From contig CAVYNA010000004.1 of NCBI GenBank assembly GCA_963769765.1, positions 558,001 to 622,000 on the forward strand: a DNA stretch of 64,000 nucleotides, in the 5' to 3' direction. Of the stretch, positions 33,493 to 42,444 are shown in pieces. The notes under the pieces were generated by a model, which did no database searches, had not been told where the DNA came from, and saw only the letters and a list, made by a program, of their open reading frames with translations. The DNA comes from Bog-756 sp963769765 (lineage in GTDB: Bacteria; Actinomycetota; Acidimicrobiia; Acidimicrobiales; RAAP-2). Made by a program: the position numbers and the translations under genes. Positions within the stretch are counted from its first letter, which is position 1. The number at the start of each line of letters is the position of its first letter.

Positions 33493-34726
33493 CCGGTCGA
33501 CCGGTCGACCCGACCTCGTCTCGGGACGGACGACCAGCCGCGGATCGGTCGCGTCGATCGGCCAGCTCGGCGAGCACCTCGTCGGTGTCCGCTCCCAATG
33601 CGGGCACATCCACGGAGCGCCGCCGGGTCACACCGGAGAAGGTCACCGGGCCGTTGACGGACCGCACGGCACCGCCCTGAAGGTCGACGAAGCCGTCGTT
33701 GCCCACGAGCTGTGGATCGTCGACCACCTCCGCCGGTGTCTGCGCGAGGGCCCACCAGACGCCCTCGCGGTCGAACCGCTCGGCCCACTCGGCGAGGGGC
33801 CGCCCGGCGATGATCCCGTCGAGGAGGGCGATGAACTCGGTCCGGTTCCGACGGATGGCCGAGGCGTTGCAGAAGCGCTCGTCCTCGAGCAGCTCGGGTC
33901 GACCGAGCGCCCTTGCCACCGGGCCGATGTGGCGGTCGGCCTCGAGGCCGGTGAGGAAGAACCACCGCCCGTCGGCGGCGCGGTAGGGGTTCATCAGGGG
34001 CGACTGGTTGTGGTGGCGCGACTCGGCCGGCGACACCTTGCCCAGCAGCATCTGGAGCCCCAGGTCCCAGCCGAGCACGTAGGCGCCGGTGCGCAGCAGC
34101 GAGACCTCGACCACCCGGCCGACCCCGGTCGCACGCTGCTCGAGCACCGCGGCCAGGATGCCCGACAGCGCGGCGAGACCGGTGATGTGGTCGCCGATGC
34201 CGCCCCGGGCGTTCAACGGGTTCCCGTGCTCGTCGGCCATCTGGCTGGACAATCCCGACCGTGCCCAGAACGCGCCGATGTCGTAGGTCGGGCGGTTCCG
34301 GTCCTCGCCGTGGAGGCCGTACCCGCTGATGGCGCAGTACACGAGCCGGGGGTGGCGGACGACCGTCGCTTCGGCCTCGAGGTCGAGCTTGTCGAGGGCG
34401 TCGGGTCGGAGGTTGCAGATGAAGACGTCTGCCACCTCGAGGAGCTCCTCGAGTCGCTGGCGCTCGTCCCGGTGGTGCAGGTCGAGGACGATGCTCCGCT
34501 TCCCCCGGTTGTCGAGGGCGAAGGCGGGATTGGGGAGATCGCTCCCGATGCCGAGCGACCCGAAGACGTTGCGCATCGGGTCGCCCGTCGGGGCCTCGAC
34601 CTTGATGACGTCGGCACCCCAGTCGGCCAGCAGGGCGGCAGCCGACGGTGCGGCGACCCAGACCCCGAGCTCGACGACCCGCAGCCCGGTCAGTGCGGAG
34701 AGGCCGTGGGCGGCGGGACCGCTCAC
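33449..34726 (-). CDS. CaiB/BaiF family CoA transferase (425 aa)
   Basis: Family III CoA transferase. It opens LTGLRVVELGVWVAAPSAAALLADWGADVIKVE, has the characteristic DNRGKRSIVLDLHH, and the catalytic Asp in RPTYDIGAFWARSG. It moves CoA from one acyl-CoA to a free acid. A GTG at 34726 overlaps the upstream ligase stop (GTGA). The last 30 residues (RDRSAAGRPSRDEVGSTGR and on) are low-complexity and antisense to the end of the dehydrogenase gene, so the C-terminus may be over-extended or affected by an unnoticed frameshift. Confidence 0.9.
   Translation of the reverse strand: MSGPAAHGLSALTGLRVVELGVWVAAPSAAALLADWGADVIKVEAPTGDPMRNVFGSLGIGSDLPNPAFALDNRGKRSIVLDLHHRDERQRLEELLEVADVFICNLRPDALDKLDLEAEATVVRHPRLVYCAISGYGLHGEDRNRPTYDIGAFWARSGLSSQMADEHGNPLNARGGIGDHITGLAALSGILAAVLEQRATGVGRVVEVSLLRTGAYVLGWDLGLQMLLGKVSPAESRHHNQSPLMNPYRAADGRWFFLTGLEADRHIGPVARALGRPELLEDERFCNASAIRRNRTEFIALLDGIIAGRPLAEWAERFDREGVWWALAQTPAEVVDDPQLVGNDGFVDLQGGAVRSVNGPVTFSGVTRRRSVDVPALGADTDEVLAELADRRDRSAAGRPSRDEVGSTGRPVSRRPGPGPGGPGR
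33491..33506. repeat. 16-bp perfect palindrome GACCGGTC-GACCGGTC
   Basis: Two tandem copies of the self-complementary octamer GACCGGTC directly at the dehydrogenase stop codon, inside the convergent overlap with the CoA-transferase gene. It can form an 8-bp-armed hairpin and may act as a terminator for the plus-strand gene. Confidence 0.45.
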
Positions 34727-36331
34727 GCGGGGGGGCCCGAGCGGTCCGGCGCCCCGCGCCGGCGGAGGACGTCCTTCAGCACCTTGCCGGTCGCATTGCG
34801 CGGGAGATCGCCGACGAACTCCACCGCCCGCGGGACCTTGTAATTGGCCATCTGGTCGCGACACCACCCGATGACACCGGCGGCGGTCAGCTCCGCACCC
34901 GGCCGCACGACGACGAAGGCCATGCCCACCTCGCCCAGGCGCTCGTCGGGGACGCCGACGACCGCCGCCTCGGCGATGTCGGGATGCCGCAGCAGGCCGT
35001 TCTCGATCTCCGCAGGGTAGGCGTTGAACCCTCCCACGATGAACATGTCCTTGGAGCGGCCGACGATGCGCAGGCAGCCCGTCCGGGTCGACGACGCCGA
35101 GGTCCCCCGTGCGGAGCCAGCCGTCGGGCGAGCGCGCCTCGGCGGTCGCCTCGGGGTCGTCGAGATAGTGGGACATGATGCTGCCCCCGCGGAGGAGGAT
35201 CTCCCCCGGTTGCCCGGGGTCCACGTCACGGCCCTCGTCGTCGACGATCCGCAGCTCGAATCCCGGGCGGGGTCGGCCGACCGTCGTCGCGATGGTCTCG
35301 ACGTCGTCGCTCGGGGAGGTGGCCGCCGCCGTCCCGCCCTCGGTCAGTCCGTAGCCGGTGATGACGACCGAGAAGGGGAGCTCGGCGTCGACCCGACGGA
35401 TCAGCTCGACGGGGATGTCGGCGGCACCGGTGACGGCCACCCGCAGCGTCGACAGGTCGTGGCGGTCACGGTCGGGATGGTCGAGCAACTCCTGGTACAA
35501 CGTCGGCGGCCCCGGCAGGACCGTCACCCGCTCGGCGGCCACGCGGGCCACCACCCGGTCGACGTCGAAGACCGGCTCGGGGAGCATGGTGGCGCCGGCA
35601 GTCACCGCGGCGAGGATGCCGGCCTTCAACCCGAACATGTGGAAGTACGGGTTGACCATGAGGTAGCGGTCGTCGCTCCCGAGGCCGGTCATGGCCACCC
35701 AGTCGGCGGCCACCTGGGTGGTGCCACCGTGGGTCTGGACCACGCCCTTCGGCGTCCCCGTGGTCCCCGACGTGAACAGGATGTCGCACGGATCGTCGGG
35801 GGTGACCGCAGCCGAGCGGTCTTCGACCTCGGTGAGCGCTGCGGCGGTGGCGCGGGCGGTGAACTCGCCCCACGACTCGGTCCTGTCCACCGCGGGGCCC
35901 CGGGCGACCACGACGGTCTCGAGGTCGGGCAGGTCGGTGCCGGTCCCCCGCAGCATGGCCACGTAGTCGGTGCCGAGGAAGTCGGTGACCGTCACGAGCA
36001 GCCTGGCCCGGCTCCGGACCAGGACGTCGGCGGCCTCGACCCCCTTGCACCGTGTGTTCACGGGGACGAGCACGGCGCCGGCTTGCCAGAGGCCGAGGGC
36101 GGCCACGATCCACTCGGTGCAGTTGCACGCCCAGATCGCCACCCGGTCGCCCGGCTCGATGCCCGAGGCGACGAGGGCGCCACCGAAGCGCAAGGAGCGG
36201 TCCGTGAGGTCCCGGTAGGTGAGCTCCGTCCCGTCGTCGACGACCGCGGTCCGGTCGCCGAACCGCTCGACGGTGGACGCGAGGATGCCCGGAACGGTGG
36301 TCCGCTCGCGGGAGCGAGCGGTGCCGGTCAC
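34723..36331 (-). CDS. acyl-CoA ligase (one frameshift near 35079)
   Basis: Fatty-acid-CoA ligase. It starts at a GTG at 36331 overlapping the amidohydrolase stop (GTGA) and shows VPGILASTVERFGDRTAVVDDG, P-loop FTSGTTGTPKGVVQTH, GYGLTEGGTAAATSP and GWLRTGDLG. The reading frame is broken after DPDG; removing one base from the run at 35078-35080 restores LRIVGRSKDMFIVGGFN and the catalytic end LPRNATGKVLKDVLRR. Corrected length is about 535 aa. It belongs to the leftward unit amidohydrolase-ligase-CoA transferase (37524-33449). Confidence 0.85.
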
Positions 36332-37524
36332 CGGACGACGGTGTCGTCGACGTTCATCAGGCGGGCGAGGTTCCCGCCCATGATCTTCCGTACCGTCTCC
36401 TCGGGCAGTCCGTCGAGCTCCTTCACGTAGCTCAACGGGTCGGCCAGGCCCTCGGGGTGGGGGAAGTCGGACCCGAACAGGACATGGTCGACCCCGATCA
36501 GTTCGGCCAGCTCGCCGAGGTCCTCCTCCCAGAACGGGCTGATGTAGATGTTTCGCTTGACGACCTCGATCGGGTCCTCGGGGAAGTCCTGCGGCATCTT
36601 CTTGTAGACGTCGGCGAGGTTCGTCATGAGGGGCTCGACCCAGCTGCTCCCGTTCTCGATCACGGCGACCTTCAACGCCGGAAAGCGGGAGAGCGCGCCG
36701 TGGCACACGAGGGCCGACACCGAGTCCTCGACAGGACGCCATGCCGAGAGCATCCGGAACGCGTCCGGCTGGAACGGCAGCATCTCGCTGTCACTCCCGA
36801 GCCAGTCGTTGGTGTAGCGCTCGTAGCCGCTGTCCGACGAGTGCATGGCGACGAGCACGTCGTGCTCGACGACCTTCTCCCAGAAGGGATCGAATTCGGG
36901 GAGACCGAAGGAGCGCGAGCCGCGGAATCCCGGCACCGGGGCGGGCCTGATCAGCACCGCCTTGGCGCCACGTTCGACCACCCACTCGAGCTCCGCGATG
37001 GCCTTGTCGACGATGGGCAGGCTGATCACCGGCGTGGTGAAGATCCGGCCCTCGTAGTCGAACTTCCACGTCTCGTGGATCCACTCGTTGAGCGCATGGA
37101 CGACCACGTGGATGAGCTCGGGGTCGTCACGCAGCCGCTCCTCCACGAGGCTCGCGAGGGTCGGGAACATGAGGGTGCGGTCGAGGCCCTGCTCGTCCAT
37201 GAGCTCGAGCCGTGCCGCCGGCTCCCGGAACGCGGGGACGGCCCGCATCGGCTCGCCGAAGATCTCCCGGCGGCTCTTGCCCTCGGGATTGCCCACCCGG
37301 AAGTACTCCTCCTGGGCCCCCGGACGTGCCACCACCTCGAACGTGGGGTTCGGGATGTACTCGCTGATCTGGCCGCGCACCACGATCTTGGTGCGGCCCC
37401 GGACGTCGACGTAGTCGATCACGCGCTTGGCGTTTTCGGGGAGGTACTTGGTCAGCGAGTCGCGGGTCTCGTACAGGTGGTTGTCCGCATCGAAGACCGG
37501 CACGTCGAGCGCCCTCGTGGTCAT
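36328..37524 (-). CDS. amidohydrolase, COG2159/PF04909 type (398 aa)
   Basis: Amidohydrolase-2 family protein. It begins VPVFDADNHLYETRDSLTKYLP, the DxNH variant of the first metal motif common in actinobacterial members, and ends its barrel with HVLFGSDFPHPEGLADPLSYV. The segment YVDVRGRTKIVVRGQISEYIPNP is also typical of this subgroup. The ATG at 37524 heads a leftward unit with a CoA ligase and CoA transferase. Two copies of the SAGAA-N4-RTT motif lie in the 314-bp divergent gap to the P450 gene. Reaction unknown; likely C-C or ester hydrolysis or decarboxylation. Confidence 0.91.
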   Translation of the reverse strand: MTTRALDVPVFDADNHLYETRDSLTKYLPENAKRVIDYVDVRGRTKIVVRGQISEYIPNPTFEVVARPGAQEEYFRVGNPEGKSRREIFGEPMRAVPAFREPAARLELMDEQGLDRTLMFPTLASLVEERLRDDPELIHVVVHALNEWIHETWKFDYEGRIFTTPVISLPIVDKAIAELEWVVERGAKAVLIRPAPVPGFRGSRSFGLPEFDPFWEKVVEHDVLVAMHSSDSGYERYTNDWLGSDSEMLPFQPDAFRMLSAWRPVEDSVSALVCHGALSRFPALKVAVIENGSSWVEPLMTNLADVYKKMPQDFPEDPIEVVKRNIYISPFWEEDLGELAELIGVDHVLFGSDFPHPEGLADPLSYVKELDGLPEETVRKIMGGNLARLMNVDDTVVR

Positions 37525-37569
37525 GATGTCCTTCCCTCGTCCGTCGCGAGAATGTCCTTACTCCGAGCC

Positions 37570-37584
37570 GAGAGTACCGTTTCT
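37570..37584. promoter_or_regulatory. candidate operator, SAGAA-N4-RTT-like motif
   Basis: GAGAGTACCGTTTCT, 46 bp upstream of the amidohydrolase start. One mismatch in the left half (GAGAG for GAGAA); followed by C, giving GAGA and TCTC ends. Confidence 0.4.
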
Positions 37585-37659
37585 CACCTGCGATCGCCAG
37601 CCGTTCCGACTCCCCCGGCGGACCGGCCCGGGCGGGACTGGCGGTCCTGTCGGGCGTGT

Positions 37660-37674
37660 GAGAACCTTCTTCTT
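37660..37674. promoter_or_regulatory. candidate operator, SAGAA-N4-RTT-like motif
   Basis: GAGAACCTTCTTCTT, between the divergent amidohydrolase and P450 genes. Strong left half; the right half has CTT for RTT. Confidence 0.4.
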
Positions 37675-37838
37675 GGTCGGGAGTAACGTTGATCACGCTC
37701 CTTGCGACCAGGTGGTCCGCGATCAGGGGGTCCGATGACAGTGGGTTCGATGGCAGAAGGACCGCGCGGCGGCCCGCCGTGCACCCGAGGTCGGCTCGCC
37801 ACCCACGACGGTTCCGACGTCGGCCGAGGGGGACTCCG

Positions 37839-39038
37839 GTGACCACGACCGACTCCGACATCTACTACGACCCGTACGACTTCGAGATCGACACCGACCC
37901 CTACCCCGTCTGGCGCCGTCTCCGCGAGGAGTGCCCGCTCTACTACAACGAGCGCTACGACTTCTATGCGCTGAGCCGCTTCGACGACGTCGAGCGCGGG
38001 CTCATCGAATGGAAGACGTACAGCTCGGCCAAGGGCACGCTGGTCGAGATCATCAAGAGCGGAATGGAGATCCCGCCCGGGTCGATCATCTTCGAGGACC
38101 CCCCGGGCCACAACCTCCATCGGAGCCTCCTCAGCCGTGTGTTCACGCCCCGCAAGATGAACGCCATCGAGCCGAAGGTCCGCGAGTTCTGCGCCCGAAG
38201 CCTCGATCCGATGATCGGGTCCGACGGGTTCGACTTCATCGCCGACCTCGGGGCCCAGATGCCGATGCGCACCATCGGGATGCTGCTCGGGATCCCCGAA
38301 CAGGACCAGGAAGCGCTCCGGGACGTCATCGACGAAGGCCTCCGTCTGGAGGAGGGCACCATGCCCGACACCTCGACCTACGGGGCGGGCATGCAGACCA
38401 GCAACTTCGACGAGTACATCGACTGGCGTGCGCAGCACCCGTCGGAGGACCTGATGACCGAACTGCTCCGGGCCGAGTTCGAGGACGAGACGGGCACGAC
38501 CCGCCGACTCTCCCGCGCCGAGGTCTTGAACGTCGTGAACCTCCTGGCCGCGGCGGGCAACGAGACGACGACCCGGCTGATCGGGTGGACCGGCAAGGTC
38601 CTGTCCGACCACCCGGACGAGCGACGCCGGATCGTCGAGGACCGGAGCCTGGTCCCCAACGCGATCGAGGAGCTCCTCCGGTTCGAGCCGCCCTCGCCCG
38701 TCCAGGCCCGGTACGTCACCCAGGACGTCGAGCACTACGGACAGGTGGTGCCGGAAGGCAGCGTGATGCTGCTGCTCAACGGCTCCGGCAACCGCGACGA
38801 CCGGAAGTTCGCAGTGGGGGACCGGTTCGACGTCACCCGGAAGATCGACCACCACCTGGCGTTCGGGTACGGCCTGCACTTCTGCCTCGGGGCCGCACTG
38901 GCCAGGTTGGAGGGACGGGTGGCACTCGACGAGGTGCTCCAGCGGTTCCCGTCGTGGGAGGTCGACTGGGACCACGCCAAGCAGGCCCGGACCTCGACGG
39001 TCCGGGGCTGGGAGAGCCTCCCGGTGGTCTTCACCTGA
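37839..39038 (+). CDS. cytochrome P450 (399 aa), paralogue of the one at 47890
   Basis: P450 starting at a GTG at 37839 behind GAGGGGGAC (MTTTDSDIYYDPYDFEIDTDPYP). Signatures are the I-helix LAAAGNETTTRLIGWTGK, ExxR in IEELLRFEPP and haem loop FGYGLHFCLGAALARLEG with Cys349. It shares long identical blocks with the P450 at 47890-49089 (for example FDFIADLGAQMPMR and IGMLLGIPEQDQEA), with the same total length and Cys position, so the two are duplicates within one catabolic island. An SDR gene follows after 21 bp and may oxidise the resulting alcohol. Confidence 0.94.
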   Translation: MTTTDSDIYYDPYDFEIDTDPYPVWRRLREECPLYYNERYDFYALSRFDDVERGLIEWKTYSSAKGTLVEIIKSGMEIPPGSIIFEDPPGHNLHRSLLSRVFTPRKMNAIEPKVREFCARSLDPMIGSDGFDFIADLGAQMPMRTIGMLLGIPEQDQEALRDVIDEGLRLEEGTMPDTSTYGAGMQTSNFDEYIDWRAQHPSEDLMTELLRAEFEDETGTTRRLSRAEVLNVVNLLAAAGNETTTRLIGWTGKVLSDHPDERRRIVEDRSLVPNAIEELLRFEPPSPVQARYVTQDVEHYGQVVPEGSVMLLLNGSGNRDDRKFAVGDRFDVTRKIDHHLAFGYGLHFCLGAALARLEGRVALDEVLQRFPSWEVDWDHAKQARTSTVRGWESLPVVFT

Positions 39039-39059
39039 TGAGTGAACGGGGTTGACGTC

Positions 39060-39806
39060 ATGAAGGTGGTCGTCGTCGGAGCGTCGAGCGGTCTCGGCCG
39101 CTGCATCGCGATCGGTCTCGGGCAACGCGGGGCGCGGGTGGCGCTGATGGCTCGCCGCAAGGAACGGCTCGCCGACGCGGCGGCCGAGGCCGGCAACGAC
39201 GCACTGGCCATCCCGTGCGACGTGACCGACGAGGAGTCGTGCAAGGCGGCGATCGAGGAAGCCGCCCGCGAGCTCGGTGGCATCGACGCGCTCGTCTACG
39301 CCACCGGCATCGGGCCGCTCGTGCGGCTCGCCGATACCGACGCCGAGACATGGCGGCTGGCGTTCGACACCAACGTCATCGGCGCGTCACTCGTCACGGC
39401 GGCCGCCCTCCCCCACCTCGTGGCCTCGAAGGGCACGGCCGCCTACCTGTCGTCGATCAGCGCGTCGCACACTCCGCCGTGGCCCGGTCTGGGCGCCTAC
39501 GCGGTCAGCAAGGCGGCGCTCGACAAGCTGGTCGAGGCGTGGCGGGCCGAGCATCCCCAGATCGGATTCACCCGGGTGACCGTCGGCGACTGCGCCGGTG
39601 GCGAAGGCGACGCCATGACCGGCTTCAACGCGGACTGGGACATGGACCTCATGACCGAGGTGGCCCCGATCTGGCTGGCACGCGAGTACATCGCCGGGGC
39701 GCTCCTCGAGGTGGACGAGCTCGTCCGGGCCCTCGACAACCTCTTGCGGCTCGGTCCGTCGGCGACCATTCCCACCATCGCCGTCGTCCCACGTCGCCCG
39801 GCGTGA
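39060..39806 (+). CDS. SDR family oxidoreductase (248 aa)
   Basis: Short-chain dehydrogenase with the cofactor motif VVVGASSGLGRCIA near the N-terminus, LVYATGIGPL in place of the NNAG motif, catalytic SSISASH and YAVSK. The C-terminal part (MTEVAPIWLAREYIAGALLEV) departs from classical SDRs that end in VDGG, so the substrate end is unusual. The ATG at 39060 is 21 bp after the P450 stop; a GTG at 39042 is an alternative. Co-transcription with the P450 suggests alcohol oxidation after hydroxylation. Confidence 0.9.
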   Translation: MKVVVVGASSGLGRCIAIGLGQRGARVALMARRKERLADAAAEAGNDALAIPCDVTDEESCKAAIEEAARELGGIDALVYATGIGPLVRLADTDAETWRLAFDTNVIGASLVTAAALPHLVASKGTAAYLSSISASHTPPWPGLGAYAVSKAALDKLVEAWRAEHPQIGFTRVTVGDCAGGEGDAMTGFNADWDMDLMTEVAPIWLAREYIAGALLEVDELVRALDNLLRLGPSATIPTIAVVPRRPA

Positions 39807-39904
39807 CCCGGGTCGGGATCCCCCCGGGCGCACATCGTGGCGTCCCCGGCACCCCCGCCGACCTCGGCCCGATCGGGCCGGATCGGCGTCGGAGATCGAC
39901 CTTC

Positions 39905-40675
39905 CTAGTTGACGTTGAAGCGCAGTGCGCCGTCGAGGCGGATGTTCTCCCCGTTGAGGTACGGGTTGATGACGATCGACTCGACCAGGAGGGCGAACTC
40001 CTCGGGACGACCCATCCGCTTGGGGAACACGATGTTCTCGGCCGGGTCCTTCTTGAGGTGGGGTAGGGCACCGAGCATCACCGGGGTTCCCATCGTCCCG
40101 GGGGCGATGGCGCACACCCGGATCCCCATCGGCGCCAGGTCCCTCGCCATGGGAAGCGTCATGCCGAGAATGGCCGCTTTGGCCGCCCCGTAGGCGACCT
40201 GCCCGCTCTGGCCCTCGATGCCGGCGATCGAGGCGGTGTTGACCACCACGCCGCGCTGACCGTCCTCGTCGGGCTCGTTTGCGCCCATGGCCGCGCACAC
40301 GTGCCGGCTCATGTTGAAGGTGCCCGTCGCGTTCATCTCGAGGGTCTTCACGAACGGGTCCATGGCGTGCGGGGTCCCGTCGCGCCCCACGGTGCGGCCA
40401 CCACCGACGCCGCCCCCGGCCACGTTGACGAGGACGGCGATCGGCCCGAGTGAACGGGCGGCGTCGATCGCGGTGGCGACGTCGGTGTCGTCGGTGGTGG
40501 TGCCACCCACGCCGACCACCCGCTCGCCGAGCTCCTTGGCCAGCTCGTCGGCTCGGTCGGCGTCGAGGTCGAACACCACGACGCCCATCCCGAGACCCTC
40601 CAGGCGGCGCACGGTGGCGGAGCCGAGCCCGCCCGCCCCGCCGGTGACGATGGCTGAACGACCCTGGAGGTTCAG
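39905..40675 (-). CDS. SDR family oxidoreductase, probable CTG start (256 aa)
   Basis: SDR of the HSD10/3-hydroxyacyl-CoA dehydrogenase-like type. Catalytic residues are in NTASIAGIEG and VAYGAAK; the end has ENIRLDGALRF. The first ATG/GTG in frame (GTG at 40612) would delete the essential glycine motif TGGAGGLG, which is encoded upstream and continues back to CTG AAC CTC CAG GGT at 40675. No ATG, GTG or TTG occurs in frame above this for at least 20 codons. CTG is therefore the likely start, giving a normal 256-residue protein. A base error in the start codon is the alternative. Confidence 0.85.
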   Translation of the reverse strand: MNLQGRSAIVTGGAGGLGSATVRRLEGLGMGVVVFDLDADRADELAKELGERVVGVGGTTTDDTDVATAIDAARSLGPIAVLVNVAGGGVGGGRTVGRDGTPHAMDPFVKTLEMNATGTFNMSRHVCAAMGANEPDEDGQRGVVVNTASIAGIEGQSGQVAYGAAKAAILGMTLPMARDLAPMGIRVCAIAPGTMGTPVMLGALPHLKKDPAENIVFPKRMGRPEEFALLVESIVINPYLNGENIRLDGALRFNVN

Positions 40676-40821
40676 CGGTCCGCGTCCCCGACGAAACGTC
40701 CTTCTCGGTAGTAAAGGACGGTCTTCGCTCGCGCGCCTGCACCTGTCGGCCGTCGAACCGGACCTGCCCGTCGAGAGCGGGAACGGCTGACGCCTGCCGG
40801 AGGCGGGTTGCAGCGCACGGC

Positions 40822-40836
40822 CAGAACGGTATTCTT
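40822..40836. promoter_or_regulatory. candidate operator, SAGAA-N4-RTT motif
   Basis: CAGAACGGTATTCTT, 63 bp upstream of the aldehyde dehydrogenase start and in the divergent gap to the SDR gene. It is the rightmost copy of the motif found. Confidence 0.55.
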
Positions 40837-40899
40837 TCCAAACTCCAACGTCAATATCAGCGGACGCCGCAGCCCGATGCCGGCCCCGGGGGGAGCTTC

Positions 40900-42384
40900 A
40901 TGAGCAGCGCCACGACCATCGATCCGGAATCGAACATGCTCATCGACGGCAAGCTCGTCGAATCGTCCACCGGCAAGAGCTTCGACAACGTCAACCCGGC
41001 CACCGAGGAGGTGATCGGCCACGTCACCGACGGGTCGACCGCCGACATGCAGCCGTGCGATCTCCGCGGCCCGCCGAGCCTTCGACGAGACCGACTGGTC
41101 GACCGACCGCGCGTTCCGCAAGCACTGCCTCACGCAGCTCCAGGACGCCCTCGAGGCCGAGAAGGAGCAGATGCGTGAGCAGCTGATCCTCGAGGTCGGG
41201 CTGTCCGCGGATGCTCACCGCCGGACCGCAGCTCGACGTGCCCCTCGACGACGCCCTCCGCTACCCGATCCGACTGATCGACGAGTTCGAGTGGGAGCAC
41301 CGCCTCCCCGACGCCACCGACTTCCGGGGAGGCGTCAACTCCCGCCTGATCGTCAAGGAGCCGGTCGGGGTGGTCGGGGCCATCACCCCGTGGAACTACC
41401 CGTTCGAGGTGGCGCTGGCCAAGCTCGGCCAGGCGCTCGCCACCGGCAACACCGTCGTCCTCAAGCCGGCCCCGGACACGCCGTGGAACACCACCCTCAT
41501 CGGTCGCCTCGTGGCCGAGCGCACCGACATCCCCGCCGGGGTCGTCAATGTCGTCACCTCCTCGGACCACCTGGTCGGCGAGGAGCTGACCCTCTCGCCC
41601 GCGGTCGATCTCATCTCCTTCACCGGGTCCACGGCCGTGGGCAAGCGGATCATGGAGAAGGGTGCGGCCACCATGAAGCGGCTCTTCCTCGAGCTGGGCG
41701 GCAAGTCGGCCACCATCGTGCTGGACGACGCCGACTTCGACTCGGCGCTGCTCGTCGGCCTGGCGGTGTGCTCGCACGCCGGGCAGGGGTGCGCCATCCC
41801 GACCCGGATGCTGCTCCCCAGGTCCCGCTACGACGAGGGCGTCGAGCGCCTGAAGAGCTACTTCGGCATGGTGCCCTATGGCGACCCCCAGCGCGAGGAC
41901 GTGATCATGGGGCCGCTGATCAGCGCCAAGACAGCGCGATCGGGTGCTCGGCTACATCGCCCGCGGCGTCGAGGAGGGCGCCACGTTGGCGGTGGGCGGC
42001 GGCCGCCCCGAGGCCCACGCCACGGGCTTCTTCGTCGAGCCGACGATGTTCACCGACGTGGACAACTCGATGACGATCGCCCAGGAGGAGATCTTCGGTC
42101 CCGTGCTGGTGGTCATCCCGTTCGAGGACGACGACGATGCGGTACGCCTCGCCAACGACAGCGGATACGGGCTCAGCGGCGGCGTCTCCTCGGCCTCGCT
42201 GGACCGGTCGATGGCCGTGGCGCGTCGGGTGCGCACCGGCACGATGAGCGTCAACGGCGGCATGTGGTACGGCGCCGACGTGCCATTCGGAGGGTTCAAG
42301 GAGAGCGGCGTCGGACGGCAGAACGGCATCGCCGGTTTCGACCAGTACCTCGAGATCAAGTCGCTGGCGTGGCCGAGTGCCTGA
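40900..42384 (+). CDS. aldehyde dehydrogenase (three frameshifts)
   Basis: NAD(P)-dependent aldehyde dehydrogenase, about 493 aa after correction. It reads MSSATTIDPESNMLIDGKLVE, then shifts at about 41053, 41209 and 41931. Each shift is repaired by deleting one base, giving continuous family sequence: AISAARRAFDETDWSTDRAF, then MLTAGPQLDVPL, VGAITPWNYPF, the Glu motif FLELGGKSATIV, the catalytic Cys in HAGQGCAIPTRML, and after the last shift LGYIARGVEEG and EEIFGPVLVVIPFED. All catalytic elements are present, so error is likelier than decay, but three shifts in one gene leave real inactivation possible. Divergent from the SDR gene. Confidence 0.8.
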
Positions 42385-42444
42385 CCTCGACGACCTGCGC
42401 ACCGCAGGACACGGTCCGGGACACGCCACCGATCGGAGTCGTCG

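Larger units (their letters stand above)
37525..37838. other. 314-bp divergent intergenic region with two operator motifs
   Basis: No gene with family-like sequence is visible between the amidohydrolase and P450 starts. It holds two motif copies (37570-37584 and 37660-37674); the 5'-most 100 bp before the P450 are coding-like in composition but match nothing. Confidence 0.6.

Noticed and set aside
33449..36742. 1097-codon frame suggesting a ligase-CoA transferase fusion
   Set aside because: The ligase C-terminus is in another frame after about 35079, and a normal GTGA junction separates the two genes at 34723-34726. The apparent fusion comes from the frameshift.
40672..41133. 153-codon minus-strand frame over the aldehyde dehydrogenase start
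   Set aside because: Antisense to conserved ALDH sequence with no recognisable domain of its own.
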